Positions 53,454 through 63,120 are shown, counted from the stretch's first letter. The stretch: 64,000 nucleotides of DNA from Dokdonella_A sp963758365 (GCA_963758365.1 CAVWVB010000001.1:310001-374000); one strand, 5' to 3'. Numbers and translations are program-made. The notes: generated by a model not told the origin, from the letters alone.

Positions 53454-54533
53454 TCAATGCGGGGCCTTGTTGGCGGCCATCGCCGCGGCGCGCTGCGCGA
53501 CGAGGTCGGCCGGCAGCTCGGCCCAGGTGTAATCGAACATCGCCTCCACCGGCTGTGACTTCGTCTCGAGGTACGCGTTGACCTCGGCATCGACCCGGGT
53601 CGCGCACTCGGTCTTCCAGGCCGCCTCTTCGTCTTCCGTCCACGCGTTGAGCGACATCAGGTAGGTCTTCATGCGCGGCAGCGGCTCGCGCGTCCAGGCC
53701 GCCTTGACTTCGTCGTCGGGACGATAGCGGCGCGCGTCGTCGGCGGTGGTATGGTCGGACAGGCGATAGGTCACCGCCTCGATGACCATGCCGCCATGCC
53801 CGTGGCGCGCGCGCTTGATCGCGTGGTCCATCGCCGCGCGCATCGCGATCAGGTCGTTGCCGTCGACCTGCAGGCATTCGAGGCCGGCCGCAATGCCTTT
53901 CTGGGCGAGCGTTTTCGCACCGGTCTGCGCGCTGCGCGGCACCGAAATCGCCCACTGGTTGTTGACGATGACGACCACGAGGGGCAGGGTCATCGCTCCG
54001 GCGACGTTGATCGCGCCATAGAAATCCGCCTTCGACGAACCCCCGTCACCAACGACGGTGACCGCGACTCGCGGTTCCTTGCGCACCTTGAACGCGAGTG
54101 CGGAACCGGCCGCGTGCAGACACTGCGTCGCGATCGGCACCGCCCATGCGAAGTCGTGCGCGGGTCCGGAAAAGTCGCTGCCGCGCTCGTCGCCGCCCCA
54201 GTACAGCAGCACCTCGCGCGGCTTCACGCCGCGATAGAACTGCGCGCCGTACTCGCGGTACATCGGCGCAAACACGTCGTCCTCACCCATCGCGCTGCCG
54301 ATCGCGACGTGCGCGGCTTCGTGACCGAGGCACGAGGCGTAGGTGCCGAGCTTGCCGGTGCGCTGCAGGGCCACCGCTTTGCCGTCGAACACGCGCACGA
54401 ACAGCATCTGCTTGTAGAGGTCGACGAGCTGGCGGACATCGCGAGCGATCGCGGGCAGGTCGTCGCGAACGAGCTTGCCTTCGGGATCCAGGTACTGCAG
54501 GTATTCGATTTCAAACGTTGCGGCGATCGACAA
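53454..54533 (-). CDS. Branched-chain 2-oxoacid dehydrogenase E1 alpha
   Basis: A 359-residue subunit. The ThDP motif is VVGDGGSSKADFYGAINVAG followed by VVIVNNQWAISVPRS. YLQYLDPEGKLV near the N-terminus is a branched-chain E1 alpha hallmark. The phosphorylation-loop region YRLSDHTTADDARRYR is conserved. A TTG start at 54533 is inferred from GGAGG five bases upstream; longer frames are arginine-rich. It is the first gene of the operon and divergent from the tryptophan dioxygenase gene. Confidence 0.92.
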   Translation of the reverse strand: MSIAATFEIEYLQYLDPEGKLVRDDLPAIARDVRQLVDLYKQMLFVRVFDGKAVALQRTGKLGTYASCLGHEAAHVAIGSAMGEDDVFAPMYREYGAQFYRGVKPREVLLYWGGDERGSDFSGPAHDFAWAVPIATQCLHAAGSALAFKVRKEPRVAVTVVGDGGSSKADFYGAINVAGAMTLPLVVVIVNNQWAISVPRSAQTGAKTLAQKGIAAGLECLQVDGNDLIAMRAAMDHAIKRARHGHGGMVIEAVTYRLSDHTTADDARRYRPDDEVKAAWTREPLPRMKTYLMSLNAWTEDEEAAWKTECATRVDAEVNAYLETKSQPVEAMFDYTWAELPADLVAQRAAAMAANKAPH

Positions 54534-54733
54534 GTGGGCCTCCGTTGCGGCGCCTTGCTGCCGCGCCTGCGGGATCGGGTTTTCTGCTGCAGGATGCCAC
54601 GGGCGCGATGGCGCGGCACGCTCCGTGCGCCAGAAACCACGACAGTATGCAAGACCGCGGTGCAGCCGCAAGGCCCGGCGCAGCAACCTGCGGCGACGGT
54701 TACACTGGGACGTTTCCGGCGTGCGAGTCCGTG

Positions 54734-55606
54734 ATGAACGAACCTCACAACCTGCGACCGCTCGAACAGGGTATCGAACTCGACCTGCGCGACCGCACGA
54801 CCTACGGCGGCTATCTGCAGTTGCCGACACTGCTGTCCGCGCAGAAGCCGCTCAGCAACCCCGCTCACCACGACGAGTTGCTGTTCATCATCCAGCATCA
54901 GGTTGCCGAGCTGTGGATGAAGCTGATGATCCACGAACTGCGTGCGGCAATCGCGCGCATGCGTGGAGACGACATCGATGCGTCGCTGAAGATCCTCGCG
55001 CGGGTCAAGCAGGTGCAGCGGCAGTTGTTCGAGCAATGGGGCGTGCTCGAAACCCTGACGCCGTCGGAGTATCTGGAGTTTCGCGACGTGCTCGGTCCGG
55101 CCTCGGGTTTCCAGTCGCAGCAGTACCGCACGATCGAATTCCTGCTCGGCAACAAGAACGCGGGCATGCTGCAGGTGTTCGCGCACGATCCGGCGGCCCA
55201 GGCGGAACTGAAGGACACGCTCGAGGCGCCGAGTCTGTACGACGAGTTTCTGCGTTATCTCGCGCGTCGCGGACATGCGGTGCCGGCGACTTCCGTGGAG
55301 CGTGATTTCACGGCTCCGCACGAACGCGTCGCCGAACTGGTGCCGGTGTTCAAGCGCATCTACGAGAACGCGCGCGAGTACTGGCCCGAATACCACCTGT
55401 GCGAACAACTGGTCGATGTCGAGGAGAGTTTCCAGCTCTGGCGGTTCCGCCACATGAAGACGGTCGAGCGCATCATCGGGTATCGGCGCGGAACCGGCGG
55501 CTCGTCGGGCGTCGCGTTTCTGAAGAAGGCGCTCGATCTCACGTTCTTTCCGGAATTGTTCGAAGTGCGCACCGCGCTGGTCGCGAAGGGACCCGGCGCC
55601 CGCTGA
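54734..55606 (+). CDS. kynA: Tryptophan 2,3-dioxygenase
   Basis: A 290-residue heme enzyme that opens tryptophan to N-formylkynurenine. Conserved segments are YGGYLQLPTLLSAQKP, HHDELLFIIQHQVAELWMKL, SGFQSQQYRTIEFLLGNKN, and the substrate loop RRGTGGSSGV. Length is typical of bacterial TDO. No other kynurenine genes are in the window. A GTG three bases upstream of the ATG is an alternative start. It is divergent from E1 alpha and is followed by the peptide transporter. Confidence 0.96.
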   Translation: MNEPHNLRPLEQGIELDLRDRTTYGGYLQLPTLLSAQKPLSNPAHHDELLFIIQHQVAELWMKLMIHELRAAIARMRGDDIDASLKILARVKQVQRQLFEQWGVLETLTPSEYLEFRDVLGPASGFQSQQYRTIEFLLGNKNAGMLQVFAHDPAAQAELKDTLEAPSLYDEFLRYLARRGHAVPATSVERDFTAPHERVAELVPVFKRIYENAREYWPEYHLCEQLVDVEESFQLWRFRHMKTVERIIGYRRGTGGSSGVAFLKKALDLTFFPELFEVRTALVAKGPGAR

Positions 55607-55710
55607 GCGTCGATTCGTTGCGCTGCAACATGCACACGCGCATTTGACGCCGGCGGGGAGCGCGGTTACACCTGCGCGACCATTCGCATCGCCAACGCAG
55701 GGGAATCCCG

Positions 55711-57255
55711 ATGAGCAGCAGCATTCCAACGGCCGCCGAACCCGCGGGTCCGCCGATGCACGATCCGACCCGTGGCGGCCAGCCTCCGGAGTTCCCGCAG
55801 ATGCTCGGCCACCCGCGCCCGCTGTGGATGCTGTTCATGACCGAATTCTGGGAGCGCTTCGCGTTCTACGGGATGCGCTGGGCGCTGACCCTGTACATCG
55901 TCGCCCAGTTCTTCGCCGGCGACGCGTCCGGGCAGGGCTATGCGAGCCGCACGTACGGCGCCTACCTCGCGCTGGTCTATGCGACCGCGATCTTTGGCGG
56001 CTACGTCGCCGACCGCGTGATCGGCTACCAGCGCTCGATCCTGACCGGGGCAGTGATCATGGGGTCGGGCCTGTTCGTGATCATGCTGCCGAACCAGCAG
56101 TTATTCCTGCTCGGCCTGTCGCTCGTGATCGTCGGCAACGGCCTGTTCAAGCCGAACATCTCGACCATGGTCGGCCAGCTGTATGCGCCCAACGACGACC
56201 GTCGCGACCGCGGTTTCACGATCTTCTACATGGGCATCAACGCGGGCGCTCTGGTCGCGCCGCTGGTCACGGGCTGGCTCGCGAGCGTGATCACCGACAC
56301 TCCGATGGAACAGAACTACAAGGTCGTGTTCGCCGCGACCGGCTGCGGCATGATCCTGAGTTTCCTCTGGTTCTGGTTTGGCCGCCGCCAGCTCGGTGGC
56401 ATCGGCCGACCGCCGGCCGCACGCAACGGAACGACCAGCATGCTCTACGTGCTGGTCGGAGCCGCACTCGCGGTGCCGGTCGTGTATCTGCTGCTCGCGC
56501 AAGTCGGCGCGACGATCCTCGCCTGGATCCTCGCTGCACTGTTCGTCGGCCTGGCCGTGATGCTGCTGATCGAGGGCATCCGCGAGGGCAGCGTCAATCG
56601 CGACAAGGTCATCGCGATGCTCGTGCTGTTCGCGTTCAACGTCCTGTTCTGGATGTTCTTCGAGCAGGCCGGCAGCTCGTTCAACTTCCTCGCCCAGAAC
56701 ATCGTCGACCGCGAGATGTTCGGCTGGGAATTCCCGGTCGGCTGGTTCCAGTCGGTCAATCCGGTCGCAATCGTGCTGCTCGCGCCCGTGGTCGCGTGGA
56801 TCTGGGGCGCGACCTCGCGGCGGAAGATGGAGCCGTCGATTCCGCGCAAGTTCGGCCTCGGCCTGCTCGGCAATGCGCTGGCCTTCCTCGTGCTCATGTA
56901 CGCGCTCGCGAACCTCGTCGATGGCAGCAACCACATCCCGTTCTGGCCGCTCGTGCTCGTTTACGTGCTGCAGACTGCGGGCGAGCTGTGCCTGTCGCCG
57001 ATCGGCCTGTCGATGGTGACCAAGCTGGCGCCGTTGAAATATGTCGGACTCGCGATGGGCGGCTGGTTCCTGTCGACCGCGATCGGCAACAACCTCTCGG
57101 GCATCTTCGCCGGACACGTCAGTGGAGAAACCGGCATGACCGTGCAATCCGCATTGTCGGGCTTCACGTTCAGCTTCTGGCTGCTGCTCGGCGCCGGCGT
57201 GTTCCTGTTCCTGATCGCGCCGTTGATTAACAAGCTGATGCACGGAGTGCGCTAG
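55711..57255 (+). CDS. POT/PTR family proton-dependent oligopeptide transporter
   Basis: A 514-residue MFS-type transporter with 12-14 helices. The POT signature is present as EFWERFAFYGMRWALTLYIV near residue 45 (the ExxER motif) and FTIFYMGINAGALVAPLVTG (PTR2 family motif). FWMFFEQAGSSFNFLAQNIV is also conserved. It imports di- and tripeptides with protons. Its position beside amino-acid catabolic genes suggests peptide feeding. It is convergent with the MarR gene. Confidence 0.95.
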   Translation: MSSSIPTAAEPAGPPMHDPTRGGQPPEFPQMLGHPRPLWMLFMTEFWERFAFYGMRWALTLYIVAQFFAGDASGQGYASRTYGAYLALVYATAIFGGYVADRVIGYQRSILTGAVIMGSGLFVIMLPNQQLFLLGLSLVIVGNGLFKPNISTMVGQLYAPNDDRRDRGFTIFYMGINAGALVAPLVTGWLASVITDTPMEQNYKVVFAATGCGMILSFLWFWFGRRQLGGIGRPPAARNGTTSMLYVLVGAALAVPVVYLLLAQVGATILAWILAALFVGLAVMLLIEGIREGSVNRDKVIAMLVLFAFNVLFWMFFEQAGSSFNFLAQNIVDREMFGWEFPVGWFQSVNPVAIVLLAPVVAWIWGATSRRKMEPSIPRKFGLGLLGNALAFLVLMYALANLVDGSNHIPFWPLVLVYVLQTAGELCLSPIGLSMVTKLAPLKYVGLAMGGWFLSTAIGNNLSGIFAGHVSGETGMTVQSALSGFTFSFWLLLGAGVFLFLIAPLINKLMHGVR

Positions 57256-57341
57256 CAAGGCGGCAATCAGGCGGAATGGTCAGGTCGCAGCGCAGGCTGC
57301 GGCCACCACGAGCGGAATGCGAAGGCCGGGAACCGCCTTCG

Positions 57342-57809
57342 TCAACCCCGATTGCCGTTTCCCGATTCCCGGCTCTCGAGCAGCTTGTCGAGGATCCGTT
57401 CCAGCGCGCGCCGCTCGCCCGCGTCGAGACGCGCGAGCATGTCGCGCTCGTGGCGGCGCGCCAGCGGTGCGATGCGGTCGTGGATCTTCCAGCCCCGTGC
57501 GGTCAGCGCGAGTACCGAGCGGCGCTTGTCGCCCTCGTGGATGCGTCGCACCACGCGCTTCGCGGCGACCAGCCGCGCGAGTGCCCGGCTGACCGCGACC
57601 TTGTCCATTGCGGTGCGCTCCGCGACCTCGCGTGCCGACAGGCTGTCGCCGTCGAATCGCGCAAGCACCGCGATCACCCGCCACTCGGTCATCGACAGGT
57701 CGAACCGCTCCTCGTAGGCACGGGCAATCGCCTGGCTCATCCGGTTGGACAGGAGCGACAGGCGGTAGGGCAGGAAACGCTCGAGCTCGAGCGGGGCATG
57801 ATCGACCAT
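57342..57809 (-). CDS. MarR family regulator beside tyrosine catabolism
   Basis: A 155-residue winged-helix protein. The core reads LSMTEWRVIAVLARFDGDSL, SAREVAERTAMDKVAVSRAL, and the wing RRIHEGDKRRSV. It is transcribed divergently from hpd with 62 bases between starts and a CAATTG, GTTA, CAATTG dyad in that gap. By position it is the likely regulator of the homogentisate genes, with a pathway intermediate as candidate ligand. That assignment is inferred. Confidence 0.88.
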   Translation of the reverse strand: MVDHAPLELERFLPYRLSLLSNRMSQAIARAYEERFDLSMTEWRVIAVLARFDGDSLSAREVAERTAMDKVAVSRALARLVAAKRVVRRIHEGDKRRSVLALTARGWKIHDRIAPLARRHERDMLARLDAGERRALERILDKLLESRESGNGNRG

Positions 57810-57825
57810 GTGGCGGCGCGTTCGG

Positions 57826-57851
57826 CAATTGGTTACAATTGAAACTATAGA
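57826..57851. promoter_or_regulatory. Divergent control region of marR and hpd
   Basis: CAATTG-N4-CAATTG (57826-57841) is an inverted repeat suitable for a MarR dimer. It abuts ACTATAGA, which contains a TATAGA -10 for hpd on the plus strand and a TATAGT on the minus strand. Confidence 0.5.
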
Positions 57852-57871
57852 CGAATTACCCGGAGATTGAA

Positions 57872-58966
57872 ATGAACCCCCAGCCCAACCTCGGCATGCA
57901 GGTCACCACGTTCGAGAACCCGATGGGCATCGATGGATTCGAATTCGTGGAGTTTGCCGCGCCCGCGGAACAGGCGGCAGCCCTTCACGCGCTGTTCAAG
58001 CGCATGGGGTTCAGCGCCGTGCTCAGGCACCGATCGCGGCCGATTACGGTATATCGCCAGAACGGCGTCAACTTCCTCGTCAACGAGGATCCGGATTCGT
58101 TCGCGGCCGACTTCGCCAAGGCCCACGGACCCTGTGCCTGCGGGTTCGCGATCCGTTTCCGCAAGCCGGCGGCCGACGTGCTCGCGACCGTTCTCGGCAA
58201 CGGCGGCGAGGCGATCAGCCACAAGGAATCGAGCAAGGCCGTGAATGCACCGGCGGTCAAGGGCATCGGCGACTGCATGTTGTATCTGGTCGATCGCTAC
58301 GGCGAGAAGGGCAGCATCTACGATGGCGACTATGCGCCCATTGCCGGCGCCGACCCGCATCCGGACGGATTCGGCCTGACGTTTATCGACCACCTGACCC
58401 ACAACCTGCATTTCGGCAACATGCAGAAGTGGTCGGATTATTACGAACGATTGTTCAACTTCCGCGAGATCCGCTATTTCGACATCAAGGGTGCAAAGAC
58501 CGGGCTGGTCTCGAAGGCGATGACCGCACCGGACGGGATCGTGCGCATCCCGCTCAACGAGTCGTCGGACCCGAAGTCGCAGATCAACGAGTACCTCGAC
58601 GCCTACCACGGCGAGGGCATCCAGCACATTGCCTGCTTCACCGACGACATCTACACGACCGTGGAAAAAATGCGTGCGGCGGGAGTCGAGTTCCTCGACA
58701 CGCCGGACACCTACTTCGACGTCGTCGACGTGCGCGTTCCGAACCACGGCGAAGACGTGCCGCGCCTGCGCAGGAACAAGATCCTGATCGACGCCGATGC
58801 CGAGACCAAGCAGCGCAAGCTACTGCAGATCTTCACCCAGAACGCGATCGGCCCGATCTTTTTCGAGATCATCCAGCGCAAGGGCAACGAGGGATTCGGC
58901 GAGGGCAATTTCCAGGCCCTGTTCGAGTCGATAGAGCGGGACCAGATGAAGCGCGGCGTGCTGTAG
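57872..58966 (+). CDS. hpd: 4-hydroxyphenylpyruvate dioxygenase
   Basis: A 364-residue non-heme iron enzyme turning 4-hydroxyphenylpyruvate into homogentisate. Two VOC domains are seen. Iron ligands are the His in FIDHLTHNLHFGNM, the His in GEGIQHIACFTDDI, and the Glu in PIFFEIIQRKGNEGFG, which also carries the GEGNFQALFESIE tail. GGAGA lies upstream of the ATG. It starts the tyrosine breakdown cluster hpd-hmgA-fahA-maiA. Confidence 0.97.
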   Translation: MNPQPNLGMQVTTFENPMGIDGFEFVEFAAPAEQAAALHALFKRMGFSAVLRHRSRPITVYRQNGVNFLVNEDPDSFAADFAKAHGPCACGFAIRFRKPAADVLATVLGNGGEAISHKESSKAVNAPAVKGIGDCMLYLVDRYGEKGSIYDGDYAPIAGADPHPDGFGLTFIDHLTHNLHFGNMQKWSDYYERLFNFREIRYFDIKGAKTGLVSKAMTAPDGIVRIPLNESSDPKSQINEYLDAYHGEGIQHIACFTDDIYTTVEKMRAAGVEFLDTPDTYFDVVDVRVPNHGEDVPRLRRNKILIDADAETKQRKLLQIFTQNAIGPIFFEIIQRKGNEGFGEGNFQALFESIERDQMKRGVL

Positions 58967-59082
58967 ACCCGATGCCGCCCTGGTCGGGTACAGGGACTTG
59001 CCGAGGCGAGTCCATCGTGCCCCCGATGGGCTGGGTTGCATGCTGGAAGATCGAAGTGCAGCGATTTCAGGACCATTGACGC

Positions 59083-60378
59083 ATGACCTACCAATCCGGT
59101 TTCGGCAACGAATTCGCGACCGAGGCACTCGCCGGCACGCTGCCGGTCGGGCGCAATTCGCCGCAGCGTGTCGCGCACGGCCTCTATGCCGAGCAGCTCT
59201 CTGGCACTGCGTTCACCGCGCCGCGTCACGCCAATAGGCGCAGCTGGCTGTACCGGATCCGGCCGGCCGCAATGCACGGCACGTTCGAGCCGTGCGCGCA
59301 GACGCGATTCCACAATCGCTTCGACGAAGTACCGGTGTCTCCGAACCAGTTGCGCTGGGACCCGCTGCCGGTCCCTTCCGCGCCGACCGATTTCGTCGAT
59401 GGCTTGTTCACCACGGCCGGCAACGGCAGCGCGGCGACGCAGTCCGGCGTCGGCATCCATGTCTATGCCGCGAACCGCTCGATGCAGGGACGCTACTTCT
59501 ACGATGCCGATGCCGAGCTCCTGATCCTTCCGGAGCAGGGACGCCTGCGCATTGCGACCGAACTTGGCGTGCTCGAAGTCGAGCCGCAGGAAATCGCGCT
59601 GATTCCGCGCGGCGTGCGTTTTCGCGTCGATCTTCCCGACGCCGGCGGCGGTGCGGCGCGCGGCTATGTCTGCGAGAACTTTGCGGCGCTGTTGCGCCTT
59701 CCGGAACTGGGTCCGATCGGCTCGAACGGACTCGCCAACGCGCGCGACTTCCTCACGCCGGTCGCTGCGTACGAGGACCTCCAAGGCGATTTCGAGCTGG
59801 TCGCGAAATTCCAGGGCTCGCTGTGGTCCGCGCCGATCGATCATTCACCGCTCGACGTGGTTGCCTGGCACGGCAACTACGCGCCGTGCAAGTACGATTT
59901 GCGCCGCTTCAACACGATCGGCTCGATCAGCTACGACCATCCCGATCCGTCGATCTTCACCGTGCTGACCTCGCCGAGCGACACACCCGGAACCGCGAAC
60001 CTGGATCTGGCGATCTTTCCGCCGCGCTGGCTGGTCGCCGAGGACACGTTCAGGCCGCCCTGGTTTCATCGCAATATCGCGAGCGAGTTCATGGGCCTGA
60101 TCCATGGCGCCTACGACGCGAAAGCGGGCGGCTTCGTGCCGGGCGGCGCGAGCCTGCACAACTGCATGAGCGGGCACGGCCCCGATGCGGCGAGCTTCGA
60201 AAAAGCGAGCGCGGCTGATACCCGCAAGCCCGACCATGTCGTCGACACCATGGCCTTCATGTTCGAGACGCGCGCGGTGATCCGGCCGACTGCACAGGCG
60301 CTCGACGCCGCGCATCGCCAGCGCGACTACCAGGACTGCTGGAGCGGACTCTCGCGCAGATTCGATCCGGGTGCTTGA
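59083..60378 (+). CDS. hmgA: Homogentisate 1,2-dioxygenase
   Basis: A 431-residue iron enzyme opening homogentisate to maleylacetoacetate. It begins MTYQSGFGNEFATEALAGTL, a family hallmark. Iron ligands are in PPWFHRNIASEFMGLIHG (His and Glu), and the third His lies in GASLHNCMSGHGPD. The length is normal. It lies 116 bases after hpd and is followed by the fumarylacetoacetase. Confidence 0.97.
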   Translation: MTYQSGFGNEFATEALAGTLPVGRNSPQRVAHGLYAEQLSGTAFTAPRHANRRSWLYRIRPAAMHGTFEPCAQTRFHNRFDEVPVSPNQLRWDPLPVPSAPTDFVDGLFTTAGNGSAATQSGVGIHVYAANRSMQGRYFYDADAELLILPEQGRLRIATELGVLEVEPQEIALIPRGVRFRVDLPDAGGGAARGYVCENFAALLRLPELGPIGSNGLANARDFLTPVAAYEDLQGDFELVAKFQGSLWSAPIDHSPLDVVAWHGNYAPCKYDLRRFNTIGSISYDHPDPSIFTVLTSPSDTPGTANLDLAIFPPRWLVAEDTFRPPWFHRNIASEFMGLIHGAYDAKAGGFVPGGASLHNCMSGHGPDAASFEKASAADTRKPDHVVDTMAFMFETRAVIRPTAQALDAAHRQRDYQDCWSGLSRRFDPGA

Positions 60379-60583
60379 GATGACGTCGCCCATGCACAGG
60401 CGTGCTGGAGCAGCGTGCCCGGCCAAGGTCGGGTCAGCGCGCGTGCGCAGGCGTGAACCGCGCGTGGTTGCGCTCGATCGGAGCATGGCCGTACTGCAGA
60501 CGACGATGCCGACCTGATACCGTCATGATGCCCACCTTGCCGCACCGCGCGCCTGAAATCCCTACCCTGTCCAGGAAAATCGC

Positions 60584-61576
60584 ATGAAACTCGCTTCTCT
60601 CAAGGAAGGCGGTCGCGACGGCACGCTGATCGTCGTGAGTCGCGACCTCGCGCGCGCGGTCCGCGCCGACGCGATCGCGCCCACCCTGCAGCGCGCGCTC
60701 GAGGACTGGTCGAACGCGGCGCCGCGCCTGAATGCGTTGTCGCGCGAACTCGACAGCAGCAAGGCCGAAGGCGCGTTCGATCTCGATGTCGCAATGCTCG
60801 CCGCGCCGTTGCCGCGCGCCTACGAATTCGTCGATGGCAGCGCCTATCTGCCGCATGTCGAGCGCGTGCGTCGCGCCCGCGGCGCCGAGGTGCCCGAGAG
60901 TTTCTACACCGACCCGCTGATGTACCAGGCGACCAGCGCGGGTTTCTATGGGCCGCGCGACCCGATCCTCGTCGCCAGCGAGGACTGGGGCATCGACCTC
61001 GAGGCCGAAGTCGTGGTCGTCACCGACGACGTGCCGATGGGCGCGAGCCCGGCGACAGCCGCCGCGCACATCCAGCTGGTCGGACTGGTCAATGACGTGA
61101 GCCTGCGCAACCTGATTCCTGGCGAACTCGCCAAGGGTTTCGGCTTCCTGCAATCCAAGCCGCGCTCGGCATTGTCGCCGGTGTTCGTGACCCCGGACGA
61201 ACTCGGCGACGCCTGGCAGGCCAGCAAGCTGAACCTGCCGATGCGCACCTGGATCAATGGCGAGTGGTTCGGCGAAGCCGAGTGCGGCGTCGACATGCAG
61301 TTCAGTTTCGCCGAACTCGTCGCGCATGCGGCGAAGACGCGTCCGCTGTCGGCCGGCACGATCGTCGGTTCCGGCACGATCGCGAACGAGGACACGGCCA
61401 GGGGTGCGTCCTGCCTGGCCGAGCAGCGCACCGTCGAGACCCTGCGCGACGGCAAGCCGACGACGCCGTTCCTCAAGTTCGGCGACCGCGTGCGCATCGA
61501 GATCACCGATGCGAACGGCGCGAGCCTGTTTGGTGCGATCGAGCAGATCGTGACGCAGCAGGCGGCGCGCGGCTAA
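60584..61576 (+). CDS. fahA: Fumarylacetoacetase
   Basis: A 330-residue FAH-family hydrolase of the two-domain bacterial type. It begins MKLASLKEGGRDGTLIVVSR. Catalytic-domain segments are DPLMYQATSAGFYGPRDPI, GIDLEAEVVVVTDDVPMG with acidic metal ligands, GFGFLQSKPRSALSPVFVTP, and GTIVGSGTIANEDTARGASC. It splits fumarylacetoacetate into fumarate and acetoacetate. The gene lies between hmgA and maiA, which fixes its role better than sequence alone. Confidence 0.92.
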   Translation: MKLASLKEGGRDGTLIVVSRDLARAVRADAIAPTLQRALEDWSNAAPRLNALSRELDSSKAEGAFDLDVAMLAAPLPRAYEFVDGSAYLPHVERVRRARGAEVPESFYTDPLMYQATSAGFYGPRDPILVASEDWGIDLEAEVVVVTDDVPMGASPATAAAHIQLVGLVNDVSLRNLIPGELAKGFGFLQSKPRSALSPVFVTPDELGDAWQASKLNLPMRTWINGEWFGEAECGVDMQFSFAELVAHAAKTRPLSAGTIVGSGTIANEDTARGASCLAEQRTVETLRDGKPTTPFLKFGDRVRIEITDANGASLFGAIEQIVTQQAARG

Positions 61577-61654
61577 TATCGTTTCCGGATCGCGCGCAAG
61601 TTTGTCGCGGCGCCGCAGGCAACCAACGCGCTCGCCATTGCAGGAAGGACTGCC

Positions 61655-62320
61655 ATGCCCGCCGTGACGGAACTGACGCTGTACGACTACTGGCGCTCGA
61701 GCGCCTGCTACCGCGTGCGCATTGCGCTGAACCTCAAGGGCCTGGCCTACGCGAGCAAGCCGGTACACCTGGTCAGAAACGGCGGCGAGCAGCACAGCGC
61801 CGAACATCGTGAGCTCAATCCGCAGGAGAGCGTGCCGGTACTCGTCGACGGTGCGCGCGTGATCCGGCAATCGCTCGCGATCATCGAGTATCTCGAGGAA
61901 ACCCATACCGGCACGCCGCTGCTGCCGTCGCGTTCACGTGATCGCGCGCGCGTGCGCGGATTGGCCCTGCTCGTCGCATGCGACATCCATCCGCTCAACA
62001 ACCTGCGCGTGATGCAGTATCTCGAAAGCGAATACGGCCTGGACAGGACCGCGCGCGATAGCTGGATGCGGCACTGGATGGAGGAGGGCTTCCGCGCGTT
62101 CGAGACGATCCTCGAATCCGACGCCGCGGGCGGAAACTACTGCCACGGCGAAGCCCCCACGCTGGCCGACGCCTGCCTGATTCCGCAGGTCTACAATGCG
62201 CAGCGATTCGCGGTGGACATGAGTTCGTACCCGAATATCCAGCGCGTCAACGAAGCCTGCCTGGCTCTGCCCGCATTCGACGCGGCACGACCGGAAAACC
62301 AGGCGGATGCGGCGTTGTAG
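61655..62320 (+). CDS. maiA: Maleylacetoacetate isomerase (zeta-class GST)
   Basis: A 221-residue zeta-class glutathione transferase. The signature SSACYRVRIALNLKGL near residue 14 carries the catalytic Ser/Cys, and LNPQESVPVLVDGARVIRQS contacts glutathione. The C-terminal helical domain includes NNLRVMQYLESEYG and LADACLIPQVYNAQRF. It converts maleylacetoacetate to fumarylacetoacetate. GGAAGGA lies before the ATG. It completes the homogentisate pathway in this cluster. Confidence 0.95.
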   Translation: MPAVTELTLYDYWRSSACYRVRIALNLKGLAYASKPVHLVRNGGEQHSAEHRELNPQESVPVLVDGARVIRQSLAIIEYLEETHTGTPLLPSRSRDRARVRGLALLVACDIHPLNNLRVMQYLESEYGLDRTARDSWMRHWMEEGFRAFETILESDAAGGNYCHGEAPTLADACLIPQVYNAQRFAVDMSSYPNIQRVNEACLALPAFDAARPENQADAAL

Positions 62321-62557
62321 GCGCGGCGCAGCGCATCCACAACTTGCCCGCGTCTTGCTCTCAAGGCGATGGACCAGGCAGGGATGCGGAAGCGCTGGCG
62401 GACCAAGGCAGTTCAAGTCCGTCGGTCGTCCGCAACCGGTCTTTTCAGGAGACGTTGCCCGACCACGACGCGGATACATCAATAGCGCAAAGGTCGGCTC
62501 CCTGAAGCGCTGCAATGACGCGGTGACCGCTATCCCCTATCCGGAGCGGGTCATTGG

Positions 62558-62986
62558 CTATCCAGCGATATACCGCTGCAACTGCTCGATCTGCTCGCCC
62601 TGCTCGCTGATGACCGCCTTGACCAGGTCGCCGAGCGAGACGATGCCGACGACCTTGCCCGCATCGACGACCGGCAGGTAGCGCACGCGGCTGTCGGTGC
62701 ACAGGCGCATGCAGGTTTCCACGGTGTCGGTGGGTCCGACCGTGATCACCGGTGCGGTCATGATGTCGCGCACCGGCGTGTCGCTCGACGAGCGCCCCTT
62801 GAGGATGATCTTGCGTGCGTAGTCGCGTTCGGAGACGACGCCGACCAGTTCGTCGCCCTGTATCACCAGCAGCGCACCGATATAGCGGTCGGCCATCGCG
62901 CGGATCGCGCCGAGTACGGGTTCGTCGGGGCCGATCGAATGGATCTCGCTGCCCTTGTCCGCGAGCAGGTGCTTGACCTGAAGCAT
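62558..62986 (-). CDS. CBS-domain protein
   Basis: A 142-residue protein made of two CBS motifs. The first reads AIRAMADRYIGALLVIQGDE, then VGVVSERDYARKIILKGRSS. The second is TVETCMRLCTDSRVRYLPVV, then VVGIVSLGDLVKAVISEQ. Such modules bind adenine nucleotides or SAM and often report energy state. The start at 62986 has GGAGG seven bases upstream. It is monocistronic and no effector domain is attached. Confidence 0.9.
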   Translation of the reverse strand: MLQVKHLLADKGSEIHSIGPDEPVLGAIRAMADRYIGALLVIQGDELVGVVSERDYARKIILKGRSSSDTPVRDIMTAPVITVGPTDTVETCMRLCTDSRVRYLPVVDAGKVVGIVSLGDLVKAVISEQGEQIEQLQRYIAG

Positions 62987-63097
62987 GGGAACGCCTCCGA
63001 GCCGGCACGGCGGTTTGCCGCATGCGCGGAGTCTAGCGCCGCCCAACCAAGCACGCTCGTGTCCATGCGCGAGGTGGCCGGGCGCGAACGCGTGTGC

Positions 63098-63120
63098 GTG
63101 TCCGTAGGTCAGGCCGCCCC
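63098..63120. repeat. 23-bp direct repeat, copy 1
   Basis: Begins GTGTCCGTAGGTCAGG and is identical to 63247-63269. The adjacent right half of the palindrome is changed (an extra C and a T), so this copy is degenerate. Confidence 0.8.

Noticed and set aside
53751..54734. A 327-codon plus-strand frame opposite E1 alpha
   Set aside because: It lies opposite a well-supported thiamine-diphosphate enzyme gene and has no recognisable motif.
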